DNA of 64,000 bases from SPDF01 sp963699825 (GCA_963699825.1 CAVOVI010000009.1:228580-292579); one strand, 5' to 3'. Positions 34,924 through 43,615 are shown, numbered from the stretch's first letter. Program-made: numbers and translations. Notes: generated by a model from the sequence alone, not told the origin.

Positions 34924-36003
34924 ATGACCCTGCTCGCTCGCGTGTATGCCATGGCCTTGAGGTTCGCGAAGCGAATACTGGGTCGCGATCGCTACGATCG
35001 CTGGCGCGCCGCCGCGCTGCTGGAGCTCAGCCGCCATGCCGATCGGCGGGAGAACAACCGCTGTTGCAGGCCGGGGCCGCAGATACTGGTTGTTTCCGAG
35101 GGACACAAGCCCCTGGCCTACCGCGAGCTTCTGGACTGGTTTTCGGAACACGATCCGGCATTGCGGGCGAGTATTCGGCTGGCGCGGCTTCCCATTCGGT
35201 TCCCCAGGGCCACGCACGTATTGCATGCGTGGGTCCAGGATCCGGTACGCGAGCGGAGCGCAGCAACTTTCCAGCAACTCGGCGAGCTTGAGGCGTCGGC
35301 CAGGAACGCAGGGTCCCGCGTCATTCAGCCCGCCCGTGTGCTCTCGAACTCCGTACGGCAAGTTCAGTTCGAGCGCCTCACGCAGGCGGGAGTACGCTCC
35401 CCGCGCATCGTCCGCGTTGAAACCGGATTCGCACAGCATCTCGGAGGGTTGCGCTTGCCGATCATCGCCCGGCGAGCGTGGGGCCACGCTGCCGACATGG
35501 TCCGGCTCGAAACGAAGGACGCGGTGACAGCCTGGACCGAAGCCGAGGGCGATGCCGTCTCGCAGTGGATCGTGGCGGAATACATCGATGTGCGCGGTGC
35601 GGACGGGTATTACCGCAAGTACCGATACATCATGGCAGGCCACCGCGGCGTCTGTCGCCACCTGATCATCTCGCCGAATTGGGAGGTGCGTCCGGCGGAC
35701 CGGGTGCTGTCGGAGAGTACCATACGCGAGGAGCTTGAGTTCGTCGGTGCCCGGTGTCGCCACCACGACGCATTTGATGCCGCACGCCGTGCGTTGGAAT
35801 TCGACATCGCGGCGTTCGATTTCAGCTACACCACAGCTGGTGACTTGGTCGTCTGGGAAGTGAACCCATTCCCCGACCTGTCCGGCCCCAAGGGCCGCCC
35901 TGGCGTGTACCTCGCCGACAGCGTCGAGAGGACGAATCGAATGATGGCGGACCTGTACCGACAGACGCTGGCCGAGGCCGGAGCGCCACTTCCGGTGAGG
36001 TGA
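34924..36003 (+). CDS. ATP-grasp-fold ligase-like protein
   Basis: A 359-residue protein. The C-terminal half looks like ATP-grasp: an ATP-lid strand RLPIIARRAWGHAADM, a substrate/ATP lysine region around YYRKYRYIMAG, and the metal-binding block DLVVWEVNPFPDL (E and N coordinate magnesium) about 312-324. ATP-grasp enzymes join a carboxylate to an amine or thiol. The first about 130 residues are helical and basic and resemble nothing I know. It ends the BKACE-GNAT cluster and begins one base after the GNAT stop. Confidence 0.75.
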   Translation: MTLLARVYAMALRFAKRILGRDRYDRWRAAALLELSRHADRRENNRCCRPGPQILVVSEGHKPLAYRELLDWFSEHDPALRASIRLARLPIRFPRATHVLHAWVQDPVRERSAATFQQLGELEASARNAGSRVIQPARVLSNSVRQVQFERLTQAGVRSPRIVRVETGFAQHLGGLRLPIIARRAWGHAADMVRLETKDAVTAWTEAEGDAVSQWIVAEYIDVRGADGYYRKYRYIMAGHRGVCRHLIISPNWEVRPADRVLSESTIREELEFVGARCRHHDAFDAARRALEFDIAAFDFSYTTAGDLVVWEVNPFPDLSGPKGRPGVYLADSVERTNRMMADLYRQTLAEAGAPLPVR

Positions 36004-36102
36004 GGCGGCGCGACAATCATCCGCCCGGTTGCCTTTGTGCCGTGACTCCACAGATTATCTTATCTCGAAGCATCGTCCTCCAATCCTCAAACCCCGGCTC
36101 CC

Positions 36103-37146
36103 ATGCGCGCACTCGTCAAGACCGCCCCCGGCATCGGCATGGAGCTGCGGGACGTTCCAGTCCCTGCCTGCGGCCCCAATGACGTCCTCATTCGGGTTCA
36201 TCACGCGGGTGTCTGCGGCACCGATCTCCATATCTGGGAATGGGATTCCTGGGCCAGCAATCGGCTGAAGCCCCCCGTCGTCATCGGCCACGAGTTTGCC
36301 GGCCGGATCGAGAAGATGGGACCGGAGGCGGAGGCGGAGGGGCTGCTGGACGTGGGCGACCTGGTCACCGCCGAGGGACACATCATCTGCGGGCACTGCC
36401 TCCAGTGTCGCACCGGCAATGGCCACCTCTGTCAGCGCACCTCCATCATCGGCGTCGATCGAGACGGTGCGTTTGCCGACTACATCGCGATGCCCGCCTC
36501 CAACGTGATGAAACTCGGCGGTATTCCCACCGAAATCGGCGCCATCATGGATCCGATGGGGAACGCCTTCCACACCGTGCTCGAGGGTGATGCCGTCATC
36601 GGCAGCGCGGTGCTGGTGCTCGGCTGCGGCCCGATCGGCTGCTTTGCCGTCGGTGTCGCGCGTGCGGCCGGCGCCTCCCTGGTCATCGCCAGCGATCTCA
36701 ACGACAAGCGGCTCGGCATCGCGAAGCAGATGGGTGCTCACGTCACGCTCAACCCGACCAAGGACGACGTGCTGGCGCAGGTGCGCGAGCTGACCAACGG
36801 GGACGGCGTGGACCTCGTCTGTGAAATGAGCGGACACCCGGCCGGTCACGCCCAGGCCTTCGCGGTGGCGCGGCTCGGTGGCCGGGTCAACCTCCTCGGC
36901 ACGCCGAGCAAGACCACCGAGGTGAGCTTCGCGCGGGACATCATCTTCAAGGGGCTGACGCTGTACGGCGTGACCGGCCGAAAGATGTACCACACCTGGC
37001 ATGTGATGCAGCGCTACCTGCGGGCGGGGCAGATCGACCCGATGCCCGTCGTCACCCACCGCCTCCCACTCGAACAGATTGCCGACGCCATCCAGGTCAT
37101 CAAGGACGGGCAGGCCGGCAAGGTCATCCTGGAGATCGGCTCGTGA
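36103..37146 (+). CDS. tdh: L-threonine 3-dehydrogenase
   Basis: Oxidises L-threonine to 2-amino-3-ketobutyrate with NAD. A 347-residue medium-chain dehydrogenase: catalytic zinc C38 and H63 (GHEFAG), structural zinc cysteines in CGHCLQCRTGNGHLC, the NAD motif VLVLGCGPIGCFAVGVARAAG, and the TDH-specific HPAGHAQAF and GRKMYHTWHVM. The stop overlaps the kbl GTG start (GTGA). Confidence 0.96.
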   Translation: MRALVKTAPGIGMELRDVPVPACGPNDVLIRVHHAGVCGTDLHIWEWDSWASNRLKPPVVIGHEFAGRIEKMGPEAEAEGLLDVGDLVTAEGHIICGHCLQCRTGNGHLCQRTSIIGVDRDGAFADYIAMPASNVMKLGGIPTEIGAIMDPMGNAFHTVLEGDAVIGSAVLVLGCGPIGCFAVGVARAAGASLVIASDLNDKRLGIAKQMGAHVTLNPTKDDVLAQVRELTNGDGVDLVCEMSGHPAGHAQAFAVARLGGRVNLLGTPSKTTEVSFARDIIFKGLTLYGVTGRKMYHTWHVMQRYLRAGQIDPMPVVTHRLPLEQIADAIQVIKDGQAGKVILEIGS

Positions 37147-38342
37147 GCAACAACCTCGACACGCGGGTCCACGCCGAGCTGGCGCAGTTCAAGGCCGACG
37201 GCGTCTACAAGCAGCTGAACTACCTGGCCAGCCCGCAGGCGGCGCGGGTGGAGATGGAGGGGCGCGGCTCCGTCATCATCCTCTCCTCCAACAACTACCT
37301 CGGGCTTTCCAACGAGCCTGCGGTGGTGACCGCCGGCAAGGCGGCGCTCGACAAATATGGCGCGGGGACCGGGTCCGTTCGTTTCATCTGCGGCACCTTC
37401 TCGATCCATCGTGAACTGGAGCAGGCCTGCGCCAGGCTGGTGGGCACCAAGGCGTCGCTCAGCTTCGTGAGTTGCTGGAATGCCAACGAGGCCGTCCCCG
37501 GCACCCTCCTCACGGCGGACGACCTCATCCTGAGCGACCAGCTCAATCACGCCTCCATCATCGACGGCCTGCGGCTCGCCAAGTCCATCACCAAGTGCCA
37601 GACGGGTGTCTACAAGCACGGCGACCTCGACGACCTCCGGGCCAAGCTGGCGGCGGCCACCGACCGCAAGGTGAAAATGGTGATTACCGACGGTGTGTTC
37701 TCGATGGAGGGGGCCATCGCCAAGCTGCCGGACATCGCGGCCATCTGCCGAGAATACGGCGCGGTGCTGGTGGTGGACGATTCGCATTCGACCGGCGTCC
37801 TTGGCAAGACGGGCCGAGGCACCGCCGAACATTTCGGGATGGTGGGCCAGGTGGACATCATCACCAGCACGCTCGGCAAGGCACTCGGCGGCGCGGCGGG
37901 GGGCTTCGTGGCGGGCACCGAAGAGGTCTGCGATTACCTCACCCAGCGGGCCCGGCCCCAGCTCTTTTCCAACGCGCTGCCGGCCACCGTCGCGGGGAGC
38001 GCCCTCGCCAGCATCGAGTTCCTTGAGGCACACCCGGAGCGCGTCACCCAACTGCGCGACAACGCGAACTACTTCCGGGAGCAGCTCCTCGGCCTCGGCT
38101 TCGCGCCACTCGCCGGCGAGACCCCCATCATCCCGGTCATTCTGGGCGAGACCTCCGCGGCCATCCGGATGAGCAACATGCTCCTCGACGAAGGGGTGTT
38201 CGTGACCGGGTTCGGCTTCCCGGTGGTTCCCCAGGGGCAGGCCCGGGTCCGCTGCCAGGTCTCCGCGGCCCACTCGAGGGCTGACCTGGACGAGGCCCTG
38301 GCGGCGTTCAAGAAGGTGGGAACGAAGCTCGGACTGATCTGA
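37143..38342 (+). CDS. kbl: 2-amino-3-ketobutyrate CoA ligase (glycine C-acetyltransferase)
   Basis: Splits 2-amino-3-ketobutyrate with CoA into glycine and acetyl-CoA. A 399-residue alpha-oxoamine synthase with ILSSNNYLGLSNEP near the start, VDDSHSTGVLG (PLP-holding aspartate and histidine) and TSTLGKALGGA with the PLP lysine. Paired with tdh as the standard threonine degradation operon. Confidence 0.96.
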   Translation: MSNNLDTRVHAELAQFKADGVYKQLNYLASPQAARVEMEGRGSVIILSSNNYLGLSNEPAVVTAGKAALDKYGAGTGSVRFICGTFSIHRELEQACARLVGTKASLSFVSCWNANEAVPGTLLTADDLILSDQLNHASIIDGLRLAKSITKCQTGVYKHGDLDDLRAKLAAATDRKVKMVITDGVFSMEGAIAKLPDIAAICREYGAVLVVDDSHSTGVLGKTGRGTAEHFGMVGQVDIITSTLGKALGGAAGGFVAGTEEVCDYLTQRARPQLFSNALPATVAGSALASIEFLEAHPERVTQLRDNANYFREQLLGLGFAPLAGETPIIPVILGETSAAIRMSNMLLDEGVFVTGFGFPVVPQGQARVRCQVSAAHSRADLDEALAAFKKVGTKLGLI

Positions 38343-38359
38343 AGCCCCTCACCCCCCGC

Positions 38360-38384
38360 CCCCTCTCCCTCCCGGAGAGGGGGG
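38360..38384. repeat. short hairpin repeat family D, copy 3
   Basis: C-rich arm with CCTCTCC and its GGAGAGG partner, directly after kbl and before a family A element. It could act as a weak terminator for tdh-kbl. Confidence 0.6.
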
Positions 38385-38396
38385 CTGGTTGGATTC

Positions 38397-38490
38397 TGTC
38401 ATTGCGAGGCCATGAAGTGGCCGAAGCAATCTCAATCTATTTTGCCCGAGATTGCTTCGTCGGCCCCGCTGGGGCCTCCTCGCAATGACA
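38397..38490. repeat. palindromic repeat family A, copy 3
   Basis: Outer TGTCATTGCGAGG arms and inner GAAGCAATCT / AGATTGCTTC arms as in the other copies, with an AT-richer centre (CAATCTATTTTGCC). Confidence 0.85.
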
Positions 38491-38638
38491 GAAGGGACCG
38501 CAGGCCCCCAACCCCAATCCGCTAGGCGTCTTGCAACCCCCGCGTCACCCTGCAAGTCGGGGCGGCGGCCCTCCCCGCGCCCACCCACCCCGAAATCGCT
38601 CCCAATCTGCCCGAGATGACCGGGGTCAACTCCTTGGG

Positions 38639-38656
38639 GTCTAGTGTTTTAGACCA
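38639..38656. promoter_or_regulatory. inverted repeat GGTCTA-N6-TAGACC upstream of the outer-membrane protein gene
   Basis: Perfect six-base arms in an otherwise GC-rich leader, about 140 bases before the ATG at 38796. It could be an operator; no cognate regulator is known. The rest of 38491-38795 shows no gene. Confidence 0.35.
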
Positions 38657-38795
38657 GTTCTTCCTATCTTGTACAGGCTCCGTTCCTGGTCCCCATGGCC
38701 GTGGGGGCAAGGATTTTGCCCTTTGGTGACACCATTCGCAGTGCCGTGACCGGTCCCAGGACCCCCTCGGGCCGATTCTTCCAGGAGGCAGACTG

Positions 38796-39446
38796 ATGCG
38801 TGTGCTCACCCGTGCCCTCGCGACGCTCGGCCTGGCAGCCCTTGCCGGTGCCACCTCGCTCAGCGCCCAGTCCGCTGGTGTGGGCGCGTATCGCTTCTAT
38901 CTCGGCGCCTCAGGCGGCGGCATGAACTTCGAGACCGACGCCCAGACCCGCGGCACGATTCCGATGGCCGGGGCCAACGCCCTGATCACCGCCAAGCGCG
39001 CCGCCCTCCTCCTCGGCTTCGATATGGGGCTTGGCAGCAGCGAAGTGGCCTCGATGTACGACTCGTCGGACAGCCTCCGCAACGTCACCTTCGACAACAT
39101 CAATCGCTACTACTTCATGCTGATGGCGTACCCGCTGAAGTCCCACATCCAGCCGTTCGTCGGGGTCGGCTGGGGCATCCAGACGCTGTCGAACATCCAG
39201 GTGCAGGGGACGTTCGCTGATCCGTTCGAGCAGCAGGAGAACCAGGACCAGGCGGAAGACCTCGGCAGCACGGCCTTCATGCAGTTCGTGGCCGGCCTCG
39301 AGATCCGAGTCGGCATCGTGAACGTCTTTGGATCGTTCTCGGCCGCCACAGCGCCCAATGACTACGACCTCGTCAACAGCGCCATCTACACCGGCCAGGC
39401 TGGCCTCCGGATCAGCCTCGGCAAGTCGCGAGACGACGCCGAATAG
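38796..39446 (+). CDS. secreted outer-membrane beta-barrel-like protein
   Basis: A 216-residue protein with a signal peptide (1-24, ending S-A-Q) followed by amphipathic strands typical of an eight-stranded barrel (YRFYLGASGGG, RYYFMLMAYPL, VGVGWGIQTL, GQAGLRISLG), with acidic loops between. Ribosome-binding site AGGAGG is eight bases upstream. A strong terminator follows, so it is monocistronic. No specific family recognised. Confidence 0.8.
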   Translation: MRVLTRALATLGLAALAGATSLSAQSAGVGAYRFYLGASGGGMNFETDAQTRGTIPMAGANALITAKRAALLLGFDMGLGSSEVASMYDSSDSLRNVTFDNINRYYFMLMAYPLKSHIQPFVGVGWGIQTLSNIQVQGTFADPFEQQENQDQAEDLGSTAFMQFVAGLEIRVGIVNVFGSFSAATAPNDYDLVNSAIYTGQAGLRISLGKSRDDAE

Positions 39447-39466
39447 ACCGAGCCTCACCAGTCAAC

Positions 39467-39500
39467 AAAACGGGCGCACCATCTGGTGCGCCCGTTTTTT
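39467..39500 (+). terminator. intrinsic terminator of the barrel protein gene
   Basis: A perfect stem of at least 11 bases (ACGGGCGCACC / GGTGCGCCCGT) with a four-base loop, followed by TTTTTT on the plus strand. AAAA on the 5' side makes it bidirectional. Confidence 0.92.
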
Positions 39501-39504
39501 ATTG

Positions 39505-39595
39505 TGTCATTGCGAGCAGGCCCCGACAGGGACAGACGAATCAATCCGGAGCGAGATCGAGATTGCTTCGGCCACGTCGTGGCCTCGCAATGACA
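39505..39595. repeat. palindromic repeat family A, copy 4
   Basis: The most diverged copy (left inner arm reads GAATCAATCC), directly next to the terminator and before the end of the glycosylase gene. Confidence 0.8.
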
Positions 39596-39602
39596 GAAGA
39601 GT

Positions 39603-40196
39603 CTAGGTGGCCCGCGAAGCCCAGCGGGTGCCGCCCTCCACGAACCTGAGCGGCCAGTCCACTGCCCTGGTGATGCCGATTCTCGGGGTCGCCACGATCG
39701 AGGCCGCCTCGCCCTCGTAGATCCTGACCACAGCCAAACGCATCGGGCGCTGGTCGAGGGAACGGGTGATGCCAAGCGCCTGGGTGAGCCGGCCGGGCCC
39801 GGCGGCGAGCACGCGGTCGGCGACCCCGCCCCGGCGTCGGCGCATGGCGGGCAGGCCCTCGATCGGCTCCACCGCACGGAGCAGGACCGCTCCCTCGTTC
39901 GGTGTGTGCCCTGCCACGAGATTGGCGCACCAATGCACGCCGTAGGAGAGGTAGACGTACCAGTTGCCGGCGGGCCCGTAGAGCCCCTCGTTCTGCGCGT
40001 GGCGACGGTTCTGGTATGCGTGGGAGGCGGGATCCCGATGGCCCAGATAGGCCTCGGTCTCGACGATGCGTCCGGTGGTCCGGACGCCGCGCACCGTCGA
40101 GACGATGAGGGTGCCCACCAGCTCCCGGGCCACCGTCTCGACCGGCCGGCGGAAAAAGGAAACGGGCAGCAGCGCCGCCCGTTTCGTCCTGCTCAC
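39603..40196 (-). CDS. mpg: DNA-3-methyladenine glycosylase (AAG/MPG family)
   Basis: Removes alkylated purines in base-excision repair. The 197-residue protein has the family blocks ARELVGTLIV, GRIVETEAYLGHRDPASHAY (catalytic Glu), GNWYVYLSYGVHWCANLV and a GPGRLTQALGI loop contacting DNA. Its start overlaps the NYN-LOTUS gene end by four bases, so it is expressed from that transcript. Confidence 0.93.
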   Translation of the reverse strand: MSRTKRAALLPVSFFRRPVETVARELVGTLIVSTVRGVRTTGRIVETEAYLGHRDPASHAYQNRRHAQNEGLYGPAGNWYVYLSYGVHWCANLVAGHTPNEGAVLLRAVEPIEGLPAMRRRRGGVADRVLAAGPGRLTQALGITRSLDQRPMRLAVVRIYEGEAASIVATPRIGITRAVDWPLRFVEGGTRWASRAT

Positions 40197-41785
40197 TCTG
40201 CCTTCTTCGCCCGCGGCTTCCGGGGCGCCCGCTTCTTCTTTGCGGGGGCCGCCGACTTCTCCGCATCGGCTTTCGGCTCCTTCGCGGCCTTCGCCGACTT
40301 CTTCACCGGCTGCCCCCCTGCCGCCCTGCCCCCCTGCCCCGCCTCGTCATCGACGAGCACCATCCCCACCAGCGGGATCTCGGCCTTTCCGGTCCCTGCG
40401 CGCGCCCCACGGCGGAAGCGGCCCGGCTTGCTGGGGATGATCGTGGGCACCGAGGCGACTGCCGCAGCCGCCTCGACGGCGGGTGACGCCTCCGTCGCCG
40501 ACGACGCCTTGGCAGCCGGCGGCGCCTTCGCGGTCGGGCGCTGGCGAGGCACCACGATGTCGGTCGGGTGGACCGAGACCTCGTAGCTGTCGTCGCCCGT
40601 CTTCCGGACATCCGCCACCTCGGCGTCGTTTGCCTGGCGAAGCAGCTTGGCGAAGCGCCCGGCCTCGAGCAGCGGATCCTCGCGGCCATGCAACGCCGCC
40701 ATCCGCGCCCGGAGCGTATCATGCGCCACCGGATTGGGGATCTCGGCGAGCACCTGAGACATCAACGCGAACGCCGTGGCGAGCGAGAGCGACTTGGGGC
40801 CCGTCGACGGCTTCGCGCCTTCCGCGGCCGAACGATCCTCGCCGCTTCGGCCCCGACCACCACGACCACGCCGGCGCCCACGGCCCTTCTTTTCGTCCGT
40901 GGCGGTTCCCGCGGCGGCGGGGGCGGTTGGGGCTGCCCCACTGCCCCGCGGCCCCGCGGCGGTCCGGCCCCGCGACGCGGCCGGTGCGGCCTTGCGCGGC
41001 TCCGTCCCGCCCGCCACCGGGGCGATCTCGTACTGGCCGTTCTCCATCTTGTTGACGATCAGGATTCCCTTGGCGCCGGCGTCGGTCACGAACTTGCTGA
41101 ACCGGCTGTACCCGGCGTTCTTCTCGTCGAAGTTCGGGTCGATCTGCTTCATCACCTGCTTCAGCCGGTCGGAACGCATGACGTCGTCGTTCCGGACCAT
41201 CTGCGCGGCGGCTTCACGCACCAGTTCCCAGGGATCGCGCTGAATCGAAGGGGTGTCTTCTTCCTTCGTGAGCCCTGCGAGGTCGCTGTACGAGTAGTAC
41301 TCGTCGCAGTTCTGGATCAGGAGATCGCTGGCCGACTCCCGGATGCCGACGCCGATGACGTACTTCCCGTATTCCTTCAGCTTGATGACCATCGACGAGA
41401 AGTCGCTGTCACCGGAGAGCAGGATGAAGGTCCCGATTTCCGGCCTGGTGAACACCAGTTCGATGGCGTCCACCGCGAGGCGGATATCGGTGGCGTTCTT
41501 CTTGTTGGTGCCGAACGCCGGGGCGAAGATCAGGTCGATCGACGACTCCGAGAGCGGCACGATGTACTGCGGGTAGCGGCGCCAGTCGGCGTAGGCGCGC
41601 TGGACGGCCACCTTCCCCTTGATGATGTCGCTGTTGAGGAGGGTCCGCAGTTCCTTGGTCAGGTCGGAGCGGATGCCGAGGGTGACATTGTCGAAATCGA
41701 TGAGCAGCGCCGCGTTCGGGGCGTGCACGGTGGCGGCAGTCGCGGCGACCGGACGGCCGGCGCGGATGATGTGACGGTTGTTCAC
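40193..41785 (-). CDS. NYN-domain ribonuclease-like protein with two LOTUS/OST-HTH-type domains and a K/A/P-rich tail
   Basis: A 530-residue protein. The NYN (PIN-like) domain (about 22-165) shows the acidic residues LLIDFDNVT, DIRLAVDAIEL and LLSGDSDFSSMV. Two winged-helix segments of OST-HTH type follow (about 183-256 and 335-408), separated by an R/G-rich linker (GRGRRRGRGGRGRSG). The tail (about 415-530) is low-complexity, ending in a KKKRAPRKPRAKK run like histone tails. It is a predicted RNA-binding nuclease or regulator. C-rich DNA repeats encode parts of the linker and tail. It overlaps both neighbours by four bases. Confidence 0.85.
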   Translation of the reverse strand: MNNRHIIRAGRPVAATAATVHAPNAALLIDFDNVTLGIRSDLTKELRTLLNSDIIKGKVAVQRAYADWRRYPQYIVPLSESSIDLIFAPAFGTNKKNATDIRLAVDAIELVFTRPEIGTFILLSGDSDFSSMVIKLKEYGKYVIGVGIRESASDLLIQNCDEYYSYSDLAGLTKEEDTPSIQRDPWELVREAAAQMVRNDDVMRSDRLKQVMKQIDPNFDEKNAGYSRFSKFVTDAGAKGILIVNKMENGQYEIAPVAGGTEPRKAAPAASRGRTAAGPRGSGAAPTAPAAAGTATDEKKGRGRRRGRGGRGRSGEDRSAAEGAKPSTGPKSLSLATAFALMSQVLAEIPNPVAHDTLRARMAALHGREDPLLEAGRFAKLLRQANDAEVADVRKTGDDSYEVSVHPTDIVVPRQRPTAKAPPAAKASSATEASPAVEAAAAVASVPTIIPSKPGRFRRGARAGTGKAEIPLVGMVLVDDEAGQGGRAAGGQPVKKSAKAAKEPKADAEKSAAPAKKKRAPRKPRAKKAE

Positions 41786-43437
41786 GTAGTATTCAGCTCC
41801 AGGTCCACCACTCGCGCGAGCTCCATTCGCTTGACCTTCCCGGACCCGGTCATCGGGAAGGTATCGAAGAAGCGCACGTGGTCAGGGACCTTGTAGTCCA
41901 CAAGTTGGTCGCGACCGAACTCCTTGAGTTCGTCGCCGGTAAGGATGGCCCCTTCCACCGGCACGACGCAGGCACAGACCAGCTCCCCGAGCAATTCGTT
42001 GGGGACGCCGACGACGCATACATCGTCCACGGCCGGATGGGTCCGGAGGACGTCTTCTACTTCTCTGGGCGTGACGTTGTTGCCGCCGCGGATGATCATC
42101 TCCTTGCGACGACCCACGATCTGCACGGCGCCCGCCTCGTCCACCACCACGAGGTCGCCGGTGAGGAAATACCCCTCCGGTCCATGGGCCCGCGCCGTCT
42201 CGCCCGGCATGCGGTGATATCCCAGCATCACGTTGGCGCCCTTCACCGCGAGTTCGCCAACGGCTTCCGGCCCATGCAGGCTCCCGGTCGCCAGATCCAC
42301 CACCTTCACATCCACCCCCGGGAGGGGGCATCCCACCGTCTGCGCGCGACGCTCGGCCGGGTCGCCGGGCCGCGTCATGCAGATGGTGGGGCCCGTCTCC
42401 GTGAGCCCGTACGCGATCTCCACATTGCACCAGGCGCGGATCCTCCGCACCAGGTCGGGCGAAACCGGCGCGCCCGCCACCACCCCCGTCCGCAGCGCCG
42501 TGAGATCGCGGCCCGCGAACGTCTTCTCCCGCATCAGGAGCTGGAACATCGTCGGCACACCATGGCAGACGGTGATCCGCTCCCGCTCGAGGAGTTCCAA
42601 CGCTTCCCCGGCCTCGAACCGCTCCTGCAAGACGAGGGTCCCGCCGGCGGCGATCGTCCCGATCACGGTCGAGACACCGAAGACGTGGAAGAACGGCACC
42701 GTGCCGAGCACCCTGTCTCCATCCACCAGCTCGAGCGCCTCGGCGCTCAGCCGGGCCGTCTCCACCAGGTTCCGGTGCGAGAGGAGGACACCCTTCGGCT
42801 TCCCCATCGTGCCGGAGGTGTAGAGGAGCGCCAGCGGCTCGTCCGCCCCGCGAGTCGCGGCTGAAGCCGCGACGGGCGCCGGCCCCCCTGAGCTCGCGGC
42901 TGAAGCCGCGGCTCGGCTGGTGTCGCTAAAGCGACGCGCGGGCTCCCCTCTCTCGTCACTTCCAGCTCCCCGTGCCGTCAGATCCTCAAATTGCAGGAAC
43001 CTGTCGTCGGTCCAGAGGTCTTCCGGCCCCACCGTCACCACGTGCTTCAGGTCCGGCAGGTCGGGGAGCATCTCCTCGTAGAGCTCGAGGTAGTCTGTCC
43101 CACTCCAAAGCTCCGGAGTGATGACCGCCTTCGCTTCGGAGTGCCGGAGCTGGTACTTCAGCTCGTGGAAGCTCAACCCCGGATCGAGCGGGACCACGGT
43201 GGCTCCGAGCCTCGCACCGGCGAGGAATGCCACCACCCACTCGGCCCAGTTGGGGAGATCCACGGCCAGCCGGTCCCCCGCCCCGACTCCCAGCCCCTCC
43301 AGCGATGCCGCCAGCCCTGCCGCCTGCCGATCCACCTCCGCGTAGCTCAGCCGCACGTCGCCGTGCACCACCAGTTCCCGGTCGGGATGCGCCTGCACCC
43401 GTTCCTGGAAGAGGGTGGCGAGGTGGCTGAGGGACAC
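41782..43437 (-). CDS. AMP-dependent acyl-CoA synthetase with repeat-derived insert
   Basis: A 551-residue ANL-family ligase activating a carboxylate (probably fatty acid) to acyl-CoA. The P-loop LLYTSGTMGKPKG is at 204-216, YGLTETGPT about 352, GDLVVVDEAGAVQIVGRRKEMI about 435, and the catalytic lysine region GSGKVKRMEL is at the C-terminus. Residues about 168-195, before the P-loop, are an Ala/Ser/Arg-rich stretch encoded by palindromic repeat elements. They lie in a surface-loop position, so function is probably kept. The stop overlaps the NYN-LOTUS start. Confidence 0.9.
   Translation of the reverse strand: MSLSHLATLFQERVQAHPDRELVVHGDVRLSYAEVDRQAAGLAASLEGLGVGAGDRLAVDLPNWAEWVVAFLAGARLGATVVPLDPGLSFHELKYQLRHSEAKAVITPELWSGTDYLELYEEMLPDLPDLKHVVTVGPEDLWTDDRFLQFEDLTARGAGSDERGEPARRFSDTSRAAASAASSGGPAPVAASAATRGADEPLALLYTSGTMGKPKGVLLSHRNLVETARLSAEALELVDGDRVLGTVPFFHVFGVSTVIGTIAAGGTLVLQERFEAGEALELLERERITVCHGVPTMFQLLMREKTFAGRDLTALRTGVVAGAPVSPDLVRRIRAWCNVEIAYGLTETGPTICMTRPGDPAERRAQTVGCPLPGVDVKVVDLATGSLHGPEAVGELAVKGANVMLGYHRMPGETARAHGPEGYFLTGDLVVVDEAGAVQIVGRRKEMIIRGGNNVTPREVEDVLRTHPAVDDVCVVGVPNELLGELVCACVVPVEGAILTGDELKEFGRDQLVDYKVPDHVRFFDTFPMTGSGKVKRMELARVVDLELNTT
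42854..42873. repeat. extra hairpin of the 46-bp element family inside the acyl-CoA synthetase gene
   Basis: A 20-base palindrome (GTCGCGGCTGAAGCCGCGAC) 16 bases from the second 46-bp copy, also in frame. Confidence 0.7.
42890..42935 (-). repeat. 46-bp palindromic element, copy 2, in-frame inside the acyl-CoA synthetase gene
   Basis: On the minus strand it matches 23787-23832 at 42 of 46 positions. The second stem here is CGCGGCTTCAGCCGCG instead of CGTGGCTTTAGCCACG, a compensated pair change. It encodes residues about 168-183 of the ligase without a stop. Confidence 0.8.
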
Positions 43438-43482
43438 GGATCAGGCTCCAAAGCGAAGGAACCTAGTAATATAGCGGGGAGT

Positions 43483-43510
43483 CCCCCCTCTCCACATGGT
43501 GGAGAGGGGG
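43483..43510. repeat. short hairpin repeat family D, copy 4
   Basis: CCCCCTCTCCA / TGGAGAGGGGG stem between the ligase promoter region and the end of the histidine kinase gene. Nothing else is seen in 43438-43615. Confidence 0.6.
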
Positions 43511-43615
43511 TCAGGGGGTGAGGCGATTGCGATGGGGGCGGCGGCCTGAGTGACAGAAGACTGGACCCCGGCGACCCTGCCCCGGCGAAAGCCGGGGGCC
43601 GGGGTGAAGGTGATC

